This document shows, one piece after another, positions 47,678 to 57,123 of a stretch of 64,000 nt of DNA. Below the pieces are notes generated by a model. The model made no database searches. It saw nothing but the letters and a program-made list of their open reading frames with translations, and was not told the DNA's origin. The number at the start of each line of letters is the position of its first letter. Positions within the stretch are counted from its first letter, which is position 1. Position numbers and translations under genes: made by a program. This stretch comes from Saccharomonospora sp. CUA-673 (GTDB lineage: Bacteria > Actinomycetota > Actinomycetes > Mycobacteriales > Pseudonocardiaceae), in the NCBI RefSeq assembly GCF_001942305.1, contig NZ_MKKE01000008.1, positions 1 to 64,000 of the forward strand. The letters run 5' to 3'.

Positions 47678-48430
47678 GAACAGGTGCGCCGCGAGCCCCA
47701 GCCCGGCGAGGGCGATGGCGATCCGCAGCGGACGTTCCGGCAGCCGGCGCACCACCATCGGCCCGAGCCACGCGCCGACGAACGATCCCGCGGCGAGCGC
47801 GGCCGCGGCCGGCCAGTGGACAGGGGCGAACACGGCGAACGCGACCGCGGCCGTGGCGTTCGCCGCGCCGGTGGCGATGTTCTTCAACGCGTTCGACACC
47901 GGCAGGGGATCGGGCAGCGACACCGACAGGACCGCGAGCATCATGATCCCCGAGCCGGCGCCGAAGTATCCCGAGTAGACGGTCACGGCGCCGAACGCCG
48001 TGACGAAGCCCTTGCCGGGTGTGTGCTCGGTGCCCAGTTTCATCGCGCGCAGTTCGACCGCCTGCCGCAACCGGTCCCGCGCGAGCAGCAGCAGCGAGCC
48101 GAGCGCGATCAGCCACGGCACGACGAGTTCGAACGTCTCGGCGGGCGTGGTCAGCAGCAGTGCGGCGCCGCCCGAGCCGCCGATCACCGCGCCGAGCACG
48201 ATCCAGCCGAGTCGGCGGCCCTGGCCGCGCAACTCGCGCCGCGATCCGCCCGCGGCGCCGACCGTGGTCGCCAACATCGACACGGTGTTGGTCATGTTGG
48301 CGATCAGAGGCGGCAGTCCGGCGCCGAGCAGGGCCGGGTAGCTGAACAGCGAGGCCAGTCCGGCGATCGACGCCGCCAGTCCCGCACCGACGCCGGCTCC
48401 GGCGAGCAATGCGAGCGTCGCTGCGTCCAC
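47663..48430 (-). CDS. TauE/SafE family membrane permease
   Basis: 255-residue membrane protein with about eight helices. Family features: GAGVGAGLAASIAGLASLFSYPALL, where a Gly-rich first helix pair is usual, and in the second half GYFGAGSGIMMLAVL, the repeated Gly-rich motif of the duplication. Members export sulfite, sulfonates or similar anions; substrate unknown. GTG start. Divergent from rpsP with about 290 bases between them, which hold both promoters and no other gene that I can see. Confidence 0.85.
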   Translation of the reverse strand: MDAATLALLAGAGVGAGLAASIAGLASLFSYPALLGAGLPPLIANMTNTVSMLATTVGAAGGSRRELRGQGRRLGWIVLGAVIGGSGGAALLLTTPAETFELVVPWLIALGSLLLLARDRLRQAVELRAMKLGTEHTPGKGFVTAFGAVTVYSGYFGAGSGIMMLAVLSVSLPDPLPVSNALKNIATGAANATAAVAFAVFAPVHWPAAAALAAGSFVGAWLGPMVVRRLPERPLRIAIALAGLGLAAHLFVQAL

Positions 48431-48721
48431 GTGCGATCCTTCCCGCCGGCGGCGCGCCGGAATCGCGGCCGCTGCCGCTCCGGTGGCCGGGTTACCGAGT
48501 TCGCGTCGCAGTGTTCTCCGGTCGCGATCGGGACCGGGTAGGGGAGGTGGGCGCGGGTGAGCGAAGTCGCTCTGGCAAAATGGGAGCTTGCCCGCTCCGA
48601 ACGGGCCCTCTCACCGCGTTCGGGGCGAGACCACAGACCTGCGGGGCATCGCCGATCCGCTCCCCACTCGGGGTGGTGCCTACGAACCACGTAAGCGAAC
48701 ACGACAGGAGTACCCACACCC

Positions 48722-49213
48722 GTGGCCGTCAAGATCAAGCTGCAGCGCCTGGGCAAGATCCGTGCGCCGTACTACCGCATCATCGTCGCGGACGCGCGCA
48801 CCCGCCGGGATGGCAAGGCCATCGAGACGATCGGCAAGTACCACCCCAAGAACGAGCCGAGCCTCATCGAGGTCAACTCCGAGCGTGCGCAGTACTGGCT
48901 GGGTGTCGGCGCGCAGCCGACCGAGCCGGTGCAGCGTCTGCTCGAGGTCACCGGTGACTGGCAGAAGCACAAGGGCCTGCCCGGTGCCGAGGGCACGCTG
49001 AAGCCGCAGCCGGAGAAGAAGACCAAGCAGGAGCTGTTCAACGAGGCGCTCGCCGCCGCGAACGAGGAGCCCTCGATCCAGGCCACCACCCCGAAGAAGA
49101 AGGGTGGCGGCAAGAAGGCCGACAAGCCGGCCGAGGAGACCGCCGAGACGGCCGAGTCCGCCGAGGCGCCCGCCGCCGAGGCCGAGGGCGAGAAGAAGGC
49201 CGACGAGGCGTGA
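48722..49213 (+). CDS. rpsP: Ribosomal protein bS16
   Basis: Small-subunit protein that helps assemble the 5' domain of 16S rRNA. The core ([24 protein letters not shown]... shown here in part) fills the first ~85 residues. A Lys/Ala/Glu-rich tail (about 85-163, KKKGGGKK and [13 protein letters not shown]) makes it 163 residues, nearly double the size in E. coli, as often seen in actinobacteria. First gene of the rpsP-khpA-rimM-trmD run; its stop overlaps the khpA GTG. Confidence 0.95.
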   Translation: MAVKIKLQRLGKIRAPYYRIIVADARTRRDGKAIETIGKYHPKNEPSLIEVNSERAQYWLGVGAQPTEPVQRLLEVTGDWQKHKGLPGAEGTLKPQPEKKTKQELFNEALAAANEEPSIQATTPKKKGGGKKADKPAEETAETAESAEAPAAEAEGEKKADEA

Positions 49214-49449
49214 GCTTCCTCGCCGATTCGCTCGAGCACCTGGTGCGCGGCATCGTCGACAACCCCGACGAGGTCCGCGTCGAGATGGTGACCAACCGCC
49301 GCGGCCGCACCCTCGAGGTCCACGTCCACCCGGACGACCTCGGCAAGGTGATCGGCCGCAGCGGTCGCACCGCGACCTCGCTGCGCACCGTGATGGGATC
49401 CGTCGGCGGCAAGGGCATCCGCGTCGACGTGATCGACACCGACCGCTGA
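49210..49449 (+). CDS. khpA: KH-domain RNA-binding protein
   Basis: 79-residue single KH domain protein. [16 protein letters not shown] contains the GxxG loop. It starts GTGAGC at the rpsP stop (overlap of 4 bases). KhpA binds RNA, usually with KhpB/EloR, and influences cell elongation in other Gram-positive bacteria. The position between rpsP and rimM is conserved. Confidence 0.93.
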   Translation: MSFLADSLEHLVRGIVDNPDEVRVEMVTNRRGRTLEVHVHPDDLGKVIGRSGRTATSLRTVMGSVGGKGIRVDVIDTDR

Positions 49450-49453
49450 GCGG

Positions 49454-49990
49454 ATGACCGAACAGGTCGTGGTCGGCCGGGTCGCGAAGGCCCACGGCAT
49501 TCGCGGCGAACTCGCCGTGGACGTGCGCACCGACTCCCCCGAGGAGCGGTTCGTCGAGGGTGCGGTCCTGACCGGCCGGGCCCGTGGTGGCGCCACCACC
49601 CGACTCACCGTCACAGCCGCCCGCTGGCACAGCGGGCGGCTGTTGGTGCGTTTCGAGGAGGTGCCCGACCGCACCGCCGCCGAGGCGCAGCGGGGCCTGC
49701 TGCTGCTCGCCGATGCCCACGGACTCCCGCCCATCGACGACCCCGACGAGTTCTACGACCACGAACTCGAAGGGCTGCGCGCCGAGCTGACCGACGGCAC
49801 GACCGTCGGCACCGTGCGCGAGATCGTCCACTCGCCCGGCGGCGAACTGCTCGTGCTCGACCGCGAGGGCCGGTCCGAGGCGATGGTCCCGTTCGTGCAG
49901 GCGATCGTCGTCGAGGTCGACGTGCAGGCCGGGAAGGTCGTGCTCGACCCGCCCGAGGGTCTGCTCGAGGACGTCGAGCCCAGCCCCTGA
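49454..49990 (+). CDS. rimM: Ribosome maturation factor RimM
   Basis: Binds S19 and helps mature the 30S head. 178 residues with the N-terminal RimM barrel ([20 protein letters not shown]) and the C-terminal PRC-barrel ([28 protein letters not shown]). Starts 4 bases after khpA. Complete. Confidence 0.94.
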   Translation: MTEQVVVGRVAKAHGIRGELAVDVRTDSPEERFVEGAVLTGRARGGATTRLTVTAARWHSGRLLVRFEEVPDRTAAEAQRGLLLLADAHGLPPIDDPDEFYDHELEGLRAELTDGTTVGTVREIVHSPGGELLVLDREGRSEAMVPFVQAIVVEVDVQAGKVVLDPPEGLLEDVEPSP

Positions 49991-50015
49991 TCCGCCTCTG
50001 TCCGAAAGCCGTGCC

Positions 50016-50756
50016 GTGAAACTCGACGTCGTCACGATCTTCCCCGAGTACCTGCACCCGCTGCGCGCGGCGCTGCTGGGCCGGGCCATCGAGCGCGGGC
50101 TCGTCGAGATCGGCGTCCACGACCTGCGGGACTGGACCTACGACGTGCACCGCGCCGTCGACGACGCGCCGTACGGCGGCGGGCCCGGCATGGTGATGAA
50201 ACCGCAGGTGTGGGGCGAGGCGCTCGACGCGGTGTGCACCGAACGCTCCCGGCTCGTCGTGCCCACCCCCGCCGGCCGGCCGTTCACCCAGACCATGGCC
50301 CGCGCGTACGCCGAGGAGGAGCACCTCGTGTTCGCCTGCGGCCGGTACGAGGGCATCGACCAGCGCGTGTTCGACGACGCCGCCCGGCGCATGCCCGTCG
50401 ACGAGGTGTCCATCGGCGACTACGTGCTCGTCGGCGGGGAAGCGGCCGTGCTGGTGATGGCCGAGGCCGTCGTCCGGCTGCTGCCCGGGGTGCTGGGCAA
50501 TCCGGTCTCCGCCGAGCAGGACTCGTTCTCCGACGGACTGCTCGAGGGCCCCAGCTTCACCCGGCCCGAGGTGTGGCGCGACCTCGCCGTGCCCGACGTG
50601 CTGCGTTCGGGCAACCACGCCCACATCGACCGGTGGCGCCGCGATCAGGCGTTGGAACGGACCTATCACCGCCGGCCGGACCTGCTGGAGCGGCTCGCCG
50701 ACGAACTGGACGCCCGCGACCGCGAAGTGCTCGACCGGCTCCGTGACCAGGACTGA
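50016..50756 (+). CDS. trmD: tRNA (guanine37-N1) methyltransferase
   Basis: Forms m1G37 next to the anticodon, preventing frameshifts. 246 residues, SPOUT fold. IFPEYLHPL at the start, [32 protein letters not shown] and [31 protein letters not shown] form the trefoil knot with the SAM site. GTG start, 25 bases after rimM. Confidence 0.95.
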   Translation: MKLDVVTIFPEYLHPLRAALLGRAIERGLVEIGVHDLRDWTYDVHRAVDDAPYGGGPGMVMKPQVWGEALDAVCTERSRLVVPTPAGRPFTQTMARAYAEEEHLVFACGRYEGIDQRVFDDAARRMPVDEVSIGDYVLVGGEAAVLVMAEAVVRLLPGVLGNPVSAEQDSFSDGLLEGPSFTRPEVWRDLAVPDVLRSGNHAHIDRWRRDQALERTYHRRPDLLERLADELDARDREVLDRLRDQD

Positions 50757-50940
50757 CGTGGGGCGCCGGGCGCCCATGGTGCAGCCCCTTGTCGGCCGTG
50801 CACGGCCTCCATGCCATACTTGACCAGTTGGCGCGACGTGTGACCACGCGCTGCCGAAACTCCTGGGCGGCCCGCTGTGAGGCCGGTGCGCGCCCGGACC
50901 CATGCCACATTGCCACACGAGGACGAGGACGGACCAGAAG

Positions 50941-51300
50941 ATGAACACCCTGGACGCGTTGGACGCCACCTCGCTGCGTTCCGACATCCCCTACTTCCGC
51001 CCGGGCGACACGCTCAAGGTTCACGTCCGCGTCATCGAAGGCAACCGCGAGCGGAACCAGGTCTTCGAGGGCGTCGTGATCCGCCGTCAGGGCGGCGGCA
51101 TCCGCGAGACGTTCACCGTCCGCAAGATGTCGTTCGGCATCGGCGTGGAGCGCACCTTCCCGGTGCACTCGCCGAACATCGCCAAGCTCGAGGTCGCCAA
51201 GAAGGGCGACGTCCGCCGCGCGAAGCTGTACTACCTGCGCGACCTGCGGGGCAAGGCGGCCAAGATCAAGGAGCGCCGCGAGAACACCTCCGCCTCCTGA
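50941..51300 (+). CDS. rplS: Ribosomal protein bL19
   Basis: Large-subunit protein at the 30S-50S interface. 119 residues from the ATG at 50941, with [38 protein letters not shown] and [13 protein letters not shown]. The 184 bases between trmD and rplS contain no gene; a separate promoter for rplS is likely there. Confidence 0.96.
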   Translation: MNTLDALDATSLRSDIPYFRPGDTLKVHVRVIEGNRERNQVFEGVVIRRQGGGIRETFTVRKMSFGIGVERTFPVHSPNIAKLEVAKKGDVRRAKLYYLRDLRGKAAKIKERRENTSAS

Positions 51301-51330
51301 GCGCGGCGGAGCTTCCCGTAGCCTGACGCC

Positions 51331-52314
51331 GTGGTCGAGCCTGTGTCTTCAAACGCCTCAGAGGACGAACCGGAACGCCCGGGCGGTGAGCGGAGAAATC
51401 CGTTCGACAAACCGTCCGACGACGCCGTATCGCAGGAGCATTCCAGCGAGGGTGCCGGAGAGAAGGCACAGGCCGCCGGCCGAGGTTCCGGCCGCGGGAA
51501 GGCGAAGAAGCCGCGGTCGTTCTGGAAGGAACTGCCGATCCTCATCGGCATCGCGCTGGTGCTGGCGTTCCTGATCCAGCAGTTCCTGGCCCGCGTGTAC
51601 ATGATCCCGTCGGGTTCGATGGAGGAGACCCTCCACGGCTGCCCGGGGTGCACGCCGGACCGCATCCTCGTGGACAAACTCGTCTACAACTTCACCGACC
51701 CCGACCCCGGTGAGGTCGTCGTGTTCCGCGGGCCCGACGCCTGGGTCGGCCCCGAACTGGCGCAGGACGAGAGCAACGCCGTCGCCGAGTTCTTCCAGAT
51801 GGTCGGCTCCGCGTTCGGCCTCGCGCCGCCCGACGAACGCGACTTCGTCAAGCGGATCATCGCGACCGGCGGACAGACCGTCGAATGCTGCGACGACGAG
51901 AACCGCGTTCTCGTCGACGGCGAACCCCTCGACGAGCCCTATCTGCTCCTCGAGGGCGACCGCCCCCAGTCGCCGTTCCCCAAGGTGACGATCCCCGAGG
52001 GATACGTCTGGATGATGGGCGACAACCGCAACAACTCCGCCGACTCGCGTTCGCACAACGAGGAGGGCACCGCCAGTGGCGCGGTTCCCGAGGACGCCAT
52101 CGTCGGCAAGGCGCGGTTGATCGTGCTGCCGCCGTCGCGCTGGGGTGTGATCAGCTCGCCGAATCCGCAGGAGGAGCAGGCGAACGCGATGAGCGCCCCC
52201 ACGTGGCAGCAGGGCATTCCGCTGGGTGTCGGTGTCATCGCGGCCTGGCCCGTGCTGAAGGTCGGACGTGGCGTCGCCTCGGCCGTCGGCGGGGCGGTTC
52301 GCCGCGATCGATAG
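51331..52314 (+). CDS. lepB: Signal peptidase I
   Basis: Membrane serine-lysine protease that cuts signal peptides. 327 residues. A polar, low-complexity N-terminus (residues 1-65) precedes one membrane helix (about 68-88). The catalytic Ser is Ser96 in IPSGSMEETL; the Lys is Lys174 in DFVKRIIATGG; GDNRNNSADSR follows. C-terminal hydrophobic stretch GVGVIAAWPVLKV (about 300-312) may be a second membrane segment. Two Cys in HGCPGC after the Ser are unusual but seen in other actinobacteria. GTG start. Confidence 0.95.
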   Translation: MVEPVSSNASEDEPERPGGERRNPFDKPSDDAVSQEHSSEGAGEKAQAAGRGSGRGKAKKPRSFWKELPILIGIALVLAFLIQQFLARVYMIPSGSMEETLHGCPGCTPDRILVDKLVYNFTDPDPGEVVVFRGPDAWVGPELAQDESNAVAEFFQMVGSAFGLAPPDERDFVKRIIATGGQTVECCDDENRVLVDGEPLDEPYLLLEGDRPQSPFPKVTIPEGYVWMMGDNRNNSADSRSHNEEGTASGAVPEDAIVGKARLIVLPPSRWGVISSPNPQEEQANAMSAPTWQQGIPLGVGVIAAWPVLKVGRGVASAVGGAVRRDR

Positions 52315-52335
52315 CCGGCCGGGGCGAAGGGTGGA

Positions 52336-53187
52336 GTGATCGGCGTGCCTGAGCCGACGAAGCCCGCGAAACGGGCCCGGAAACCGTCGTCGACGCGGCC
52401 GGCGGCAGCGACGAGCGGTCTGTCGGTCCTCGAGCCGCGACCTCCGCGGGCGATCATCCGCGGCGAGATGCCGTGGGCGTTGCAGGGCGCATTGGACCGG
52501 CGCGGACTCGGCCCGGTCGCCGGCGTCGACGAGGCGGGACGCGGCGCCTGCGCGGGCCCGTTGGTGGTCGCCGCATGCGTCCTGCGGCCGGGTGATGCCG
52601 CCCGACTGCCCGAGCTGACCGATTCGAAGCTGCTGACCGCGGCGGCCCGCGAGCGCGTGTACGAGCGGGTCGTGAGGCGCGCGCTCGACTACTCCGTCGT
52701 GATCGCCGAACCGGCCGAGATCGACGCGTGTGGCATCCACGTGACCAACATCGAGGGCATGCGCAGGGCCGTGTCGGGCCTCGCCGCCGCCCCCGGATAC
52801 GTGCTGATCGACGGGTTCGGCGTGCCCGGGATGCCCGCACCGAGTGTCCCGGTGATCAAGGGCGACCGGGCCGTGGCCTGCGTGGCGGCCGCGTCGGTGC
52901 TGGCGAAGGTCACGCGGGACCGGATCATGGCCGAGCTGCACGGCGAATATCCGGAGTACGGCTTCGACGTGCACAAGGGCTACACCACGGGCGTGCACGG
53001 CCAGGCGCTGTTCGAGCACGGACCGAGCCCCGTGCACCGGTGGTCCTACACGAACGTGGCGGCCGCCGGGAAGCACCACGACCGGCAACCGCCGCATCCG
53101 GTCATGCTGACCGCGGCGGCTCTGCGCAGCACCCCCGTCCGGGAGGACGAGAACCAGGCGGTGCTGTTCGAGATTCCGGCGGGCTGA
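52336..53187 (+). CDS. rnhB: Ribonuclease HII
   Basis: Cleaves RNA in RNA-DNA hybrids, including single ribonucleotides. 283 residues. A basic, Pro-rich extension of about 50 residues precedes the catalytic core: [19 protein letters not shown] with the Asp-Glu pair, LTDSKLL, an Asp in YVLIDG and [22 protein letters not shown]-terminal tail of ~35 residues. GTG start; an internal ATG at 52468 would remove much of the extension. Confidence 0.94.
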   Translation: MIGVPEPTKPAKRARKPSSTRPAAATSGLSVLEPRPPRAIIRGEMPWALQGALDRRGLGPVAGVDEAGRGACAGPLVVAACVLRPGDAARLPELTDSKLLTAAARERVYERVVRRALDYSVVIAEPAEIDACGIHVTNIEGMRRAVSGLAAAPGYVLIDGFGVPGMPAPSVPVIKGDRAVACVAAASVLAKVTRDRIMAELHGEYPEYGFDVHKGYTTGVHGQALFEHGPSPVHRWSYTNVAAAGKHHDRQPPHPVMLTAAALRSTPVREDENQAVLFEIPAG

Positions 53188-53239
53188 GGAGCGCGGCGCT
53201 GTTTCGAACTCGGCGCCGGCGGGTGTCACAATGTTTGCT

Positions 53240-53260
53240 CACCGCGGATTGTCCGCGGTG
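53240..53260 (+). terminator. Hairpin between rnhB and the DUF2469 gene
   Basis: CACCGCGGA (53240-53248) and TCCGCGGTG (53252-53260), perfect 9-base arms and a 3-base loop. It could end the rnhB transcript or form part of the DUF2469 leader. Confidence 0.55.
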
Positions 53261-53289
53261 GAACGGCTCGTAAGGCTTGCGAGGAGCAG

Positions 53290-53613
53290 ATGAGCGCAGA
53301 GGATCTCGAGAAGTACGAGACCGAGATGGAGTTGTCGCTGTACCGGGAGTACCGCGACATCGTCGGCCAGTTCTCGTACGTCGTGGAGACCGAGCGGCGG
53401 TTCTACCTGGCCAACGCGGTCGACGTGCAGGTACGGGACGGTGGGGGCGAGGTGTACTTCGAGGTGCGCATGTCCGACGCCTGGGTCTGGGACATGTACC
53501 GGCCCGCCCGGTTCGTCAAGAGCGTTCGGGTCATCACCTTCAAGGACGTCAACGTTGAGGAGCTGGAGAAACCGGAGCTCCAGCTGCCCGAGGAGGGCCC
53601 GTTCGGCAACTGA
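53290..53613 (+). CDS. Conserved actinobacterial protein, DUF2469
   Basis: 107-residue acidic protein, LEKYETEMELSLYREYRDIVGQF at the start and MSDAWVWDMYRPARFVKSVRV in the middle. It is a conserved DUF2469 protein always found between rnhB and yraN in actinobacteria. Function unknown. AGGAG 6 bases before the ATG. The 180 bases after it contain the paired DnaA-box sites. Confidence 0.9.
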   Translation: MSAEDLEKYETEMELSLYREYRDIVGQFSYVVETERRFYLANAVDVQVRDGGGEVYFEVRMSDAWVWDMYRPARFVKSVRVITFKDVNVEELEKPELQLPEEGPFGN

Positions 53614-53670
53614 CCCGCCGTAGCACGGGCCACCGACAATCGCGCGCCGTAGAGCCTGCGCGTGCCCTGG

Positions 53671-53698
53671 TTGTCCACAACACCCCGGTTGTCCACAA
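53671..53698 (+). promoter_or_regulatory. Pair of DnaA-box sequences, 18 bp apart
   Basis: TTGTCCACAA occurs twice, at 53671 and 53689. Each contains TTGTCCACA, the high-affinity DnaA box of high-GC actinobacteria, in the same direction. They lie 96 bases before yraN. Confidence 0.7.
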
Positions 53699-53793
53699 CC
53701 TGGCGAATTGACCCTGCCGCGGACCTGACACCCCTGTGATCGTGAGGTTCAGGGCCGGCGAGTGCCGGCCGTGGACCCTGGGGGTGAACGAGC

Positions 53794-54174
53794 ATGAGCT
53801 CCACAGCGGGCGGCAGGCGCGCGTCGCATCTCGCGTTGGGCCGCCGTGGTGAGGACCTGGCCGCGCAGCACCTGACCGAGCACGGACTCGTCGTGCTGAG
53901 CCGCAACTGGCGATGCCGCGAGGGCGAACTCGACATCGTCGCGACCGACCGGACGACCCTCGTCGTGTGCGAGGTGAAGACTCGTTCGGGGCCGCGGTTC
54001 GGCGAACCGGCAGAGGCGGTCACGGAGGACAAACAGGCGCGGATCCGCCGGCTCACCTCACGGTGGCTGTCGGAGTTCGGCGTCGGCTGGTGTCCGATCC
54101 GGTTCGACGTGCTCTCCGTCGACTGCTCCCCGGGACGCGGACCGACCGTCCGGCACATCCGGGGAGCGTTCTGA
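53794..54174 (+). CDS. YraN/UPF0102 endonuclease-like protein
   Basis: 126-residue protein with the PD-(D/E)XK-like nuclease fold of the UPF0102 family: LGRRGEDLAAQHL, EGELDIVATD and VVCEVKTRSG, giving the Asp, Glu-x-Lys catalytic residues. The role is unknown but it resembles Holliday-junction nucleases. Its stop overlaps the ATG of comM (TGATG). Confidence 0.9.
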   Translation: MSSTAGGRRASHLALGRRGEDLAAQHLTEHGLVVLSRNWRCREGELDIVATDRTTLVVCEVKTRSGPRFGEPAEAVTEDKQARIRRLTSRWLSEFGVGWCPIRFDVLSVDCSPGRGPTVRHIRGAF

Positions 54175-55769
54175 TGGCGCTCGCACGTGCCTGGTCCGTC
54201 GCGTTGATCGGCGTCGACGGACGTGCCGTCGAGATCGAGGCCGACATCGGCGCCGGATTGCCCGGCACCAAACTCGTCGGACTGCCCGACACGGGACTGC
54301 GGGAGGCCAAGGACCGCGTCCGCGCCGCCGTCCGCAACAGCGGGCAGCGCTGGCCCGACAGCAACGTCACCCTGGGGCTGTCGCCGGCGAACCTGCCCAA
54401 GGACGGCTCCGGTTACGACCTCGGCATCGCGGCCGCGGTGCTGGCGGCCTCCGGCGCCGTGCCGGCGCACAAACTCCTCGACACGGTCCTGCTCGGCGAA
54501 CTGGCGCTCGACGGTCGTGTGCGGCCCGTACGCGGCGTGCTGCCGGCGCTGCTCGCCGCGCGCAAGGCCGGCTACCGGCGCGCGGTCGTGGCCGTCGAAT
54601 CGTTGGCCGAGGGTGCGCTCGTCGCCGGACTCGAGGTCGGGGGAGCGGAGCGGCTCACCGAGCTGATCGCCTGGCTGGCCGACGAGGGTCCGCTGGTGCG
54701 CGCCGAACCGCAACCGGGCGTGGACGGCGTCGGTACCGACGTGCTCGACCTGGCCGACGTCGCGGGTCAGCCGGAGGCCCGGTGGGCGCTGGAGGTCGCC
54801 GCGGCGGGCGGCCACAACCTGTTGATGACCGGACCGCCCGGTATCGGGAAGACGATGCTGGCGACCCGGCTGCCCGGGCTGTTGCCGGCCCTCGGCGACG
54901 ACGAGGCGCTCGAGGTCACCGCGGTGCACTCGGTGGACGGTGCCCTGAGCAGCGAGGCGCCGCTGGTGCGGGTCCCGCCGTTCGTGGCCCCGCACCACTC
55001 GATCTCCGTCGCGGCGTTGATCGGCGGTGGCAGCGGTCTGGCCGCTCCCGGCGCGATCAGCAGGGCGCATCGTGGGGTCCTGTTCCTCGACGAAGCACCC
55101 GAGTTCGGCGGCGAGCGCCTCGCGGCCCTGCGGACCGTGCTCGAGGAGGGCGAGGTGCGCATCGGCCGGTCGAAGGGGTGGGTGCGGTATCCCGCACGTT
55201 TCCAGCTCGTGCTGGCCGCCAACACGTGCCCGTGCGCCCCGGCCCGCGAGACCGAGTGCCAATGCAGTCCCGCGGCACGGCGGCGGTACTTCGCGAAACT
55301 GTCCGGACCGCTGCTCGACCGGGTCGACCTGCGCGTCCGGATGCGGCCCGCGTCGTCGTTGAGCCTGGCCGCCGAGATCGACGACCTCGCCGACTCCGAT
55401 GCGCCCGGCTCCGCCGGCGGCGGGGAGACGGCGCCGGTCGGCGCGGGGCAGGTGGGCGCGGGCGAGCCCACGGCGCGGGTGCGCGACCGCGTCGTGGCGG
55501 CACGCGAGCGCGCGGCGAAACGCTGGTCGGAACGCGGCTGGCGCACCAACGCCGATGTGCCGGGCCCGGCGTTGCGACGTGAGTTCGCGTTGCCCGCCGC
55601 GGTGACCCGGCTGCTCGACCGGAGTCTCGATCGCGGCGCCGTCACTGCGCGCGGGGCCGACCGATGCCTGCGGATCGCGTGGACGCTCGCCGACCTCGCC
55701 GCTGCTGACGAGCCGGACGGCGACCACGTCGCCGCGGCCCTGGAGTTCCGGGATCGGAGGGTGGCATGA
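54174..55769 (+). CDS. ComM-type Mg-chelatase-like AAA ATPase
   Basis: Helicase that extends branch migration during natural transformation in competent bacteria. 531 residues. N-terminal Lon-type domain (MALARAWSVALIGVDGR, DGSGYDLGIAAAVLAASG), AAA domain with GPPGIGKTMLATRLPGLLPAL from about residue 220, LFLDEAPEFGG and CPCAPARETECQCSP with zinc-binding Cys, and a C-terminal Mg_chelatase_C domain. A Gly/Ala-rich insertion (about 405-425) is local. Coupled on both sides. Confidence 0.93.
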   Translation: MALARAWSVALIGVDGRAVEIEADIGAGLPGTKLVGLPDTGLREAKDRVRAAVRNSGQRWPDSNVTLGLSPANLPKDGSGYDLGIAAAVLAASGAVPAHKLLDTVLLGELALDGRVRPVRGVLPALLAARKAGYRRAVVAVESLAEGALVAGLEVGGAERLTELIAWLADEGPLVRAEPQPGVDGVGTDVLDLADVAGQPEARWALEVAAAGGHNLLMTGPPGIGKTMLATRLPGLLPALGDDEALEVTAVHSVDGALSSEAPLVRVPPFVAPHHSISVAALIGGGSGLAAPGAISRAHRGVLFLDEAPEFGGERLAALRTVLEEGEVRIGRSKGWVRYPARFQLVLAANTCPCAPARETECQCSPAARRRYFAKLSGPLLDRVDLRVRMRPASSLSLAAEIDDLADSDAPGSAGGGETAPVGAGQVGAGEPTARVRDRVVAARERAAKRWSERGWRTNADVPGPALRREFALPAAVTRLLDRSLDRGAVTARGADRCLRIAWTLADLAAADEPDGDHVAAALEFRDRRVA

Positions 55770-57004
55770 CCACGGGCCCCGACATCGGAACCGGCCCGGG
55801 ACCGGGCCCAGGAACAGGCGCCGGCGGGGACGTCGCTGTGGACGTAGCCGCGGACGAGGCGCGGGTGGCGCGGGCGTATCTGCTCGGCGTGGCCGAACCG
55901 CCCGCACCGGCGGTGGCCGCGTTCGTCGCCGAGCACGGACCCGCCGTCGCCGCCGCGCGCGTACGCCGCGGGGAGGTGCCCGCCGGCGTCGCGCAGGAGA
56001 CACAGGCACGACGACATGTCGACCGGGCGGTCGACACCCTGCGGACGGCCCACGAGGCGGGACATCGGCTCGTCACGCCCGAGGACGACGAGTGGCCGGC
56101 CTGGCCGCTGCTGTCGTTGCAGATCGCCACCGGACGCGGTGTGCGCGACGTGGCCCCGCCCGTAGGGCTGTGGGTCCGAGGCGGCGGGCGCCTGGACGAG
56201 GTCGTCGAGGGAGCGGTCGCCATCGTCGGGGCCCGAGCGGCCAGCGAGTACGGCGAGCACACCGCCGCCGAACTCGCCAACGGCCTGGTGCGGGACGGCA
56301 CCCCGGTGTTCTCCGGCGCGGCCTACGGCATCGACGGCGCCGCCCACCGCGGTGCGTTGGCAGCGGGCGGACCCACCGTCGCGGTGCTGGGCTGCGGACT
56401 CGACATCGCCTACCCGGCAGGCCACGTCGGGCTGCTGAACCGGATTGCCGCCGAGGGCGTCGTCGTGAGCGAGTACGCACCCGGGACCCCGCCCGCCCGG
56501 CACCGGTTCCTGGTGCGCAACCGGCTGCTGGCGGCGTTGACCTCCGGAACCGTCGTCGTCGAGGCCGGCCGTCGCAGCGGCGCCCGCAACACCGCCGCCA
56601 CCGCCGGGGCGCTCGGGAAGGTCGTCATGGCCGTACCCGGGCCGATCGGGGCGGCGACCTCGGTCGGCTGCCACGAGCTGATCCGCGAATCCCACGCCAC
56701 GCTCGTCGCGTCGGTCGACGAGGTGCTCGACACCGTCGGCAGATCCGGCGGCATGACCCGGACGGCCACGGCCCCACGTCCGCGGCGGGCCACCGACGGT
56801 CTCGGACCCGAGGCGCTGCGCGTGCACGAGGCGTTGGCCGAACGCGACGGCAGCGCCGCGGAACACGTCGCCGAGGCGGCCGGGGTGCCGCTGGCGAGGG
56901 TGCGCGCGCTGCTGCCCGAGCTGGAGCTGTCCGGACTTGTGGAGCGGTGCGAGACGGGGTGGCGGCGAGCGCGCGTGACCAGCGCACCCGTTCCACGAGG
57001 GTGA
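55766..57004 (+). CDS. dprA: DNA processing protein DprA
   Basis: Loads RecA on incoming single-stranded DNA. 412 residues. A Gly/Pro-rich head (GTGPGPGPGTGAGG) precedes a helical domain, then the Rossmann-like core with VAIVGARAASEYGEH, FSGAAYGIDGAAHRGAL, TVAVLGCGLDIAYPAGH and RFLVRNRLLAALTSGTVVVEAG, and a C-terminal winged helix. ATG overlaps the comM stop (ATGA). Confidence 0.94.
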   Translation: MTTGPDIGTGPGPGPGTGAGGDVAVDVAADEARVARAYLLGVAEPPAPAVAAFVAEHGPAVAAARVRRGEVPAGVAQETQARRHVDRAVDTLRTAHEAGHRLVTPEDDEWPAWPLLSLQIATGRGVRDVAPPVGLWVRGGGRLDEVVEGAVAIVGARAASEYGEHTAAELANGLVRDGTPVFSGAAYGIDGAAHRGALAAGGPTVAVLGCGLDIAYPAGHVGLLNRIAAEGVVVSEYAPGTPPARHRFLVRNRLLAALTSGTVVVEAGRRSGARNTAATAGALGKVVMAVPGPIGAATSVGCHELIRESHATLVASVDEVLDTVGRSGGMTRTATAPRPRRATDGLGPEALRVHEALAERDGSAAEHVAEAAGVPLARVRALLPELELSGLVERCETGWRRARVTSAPVPRG

Positions 57005-57123
57005 CCCCTACCGGGTGACATCCGAACAGGAAGGAAGGAGGTCCCCAGCACGCGGATTGCAGCTTGATCATCGAGGCGTGGCGATACTTGACCACGGTCG
57101 TGCAGTACCGCAGCGTCAGCCGC

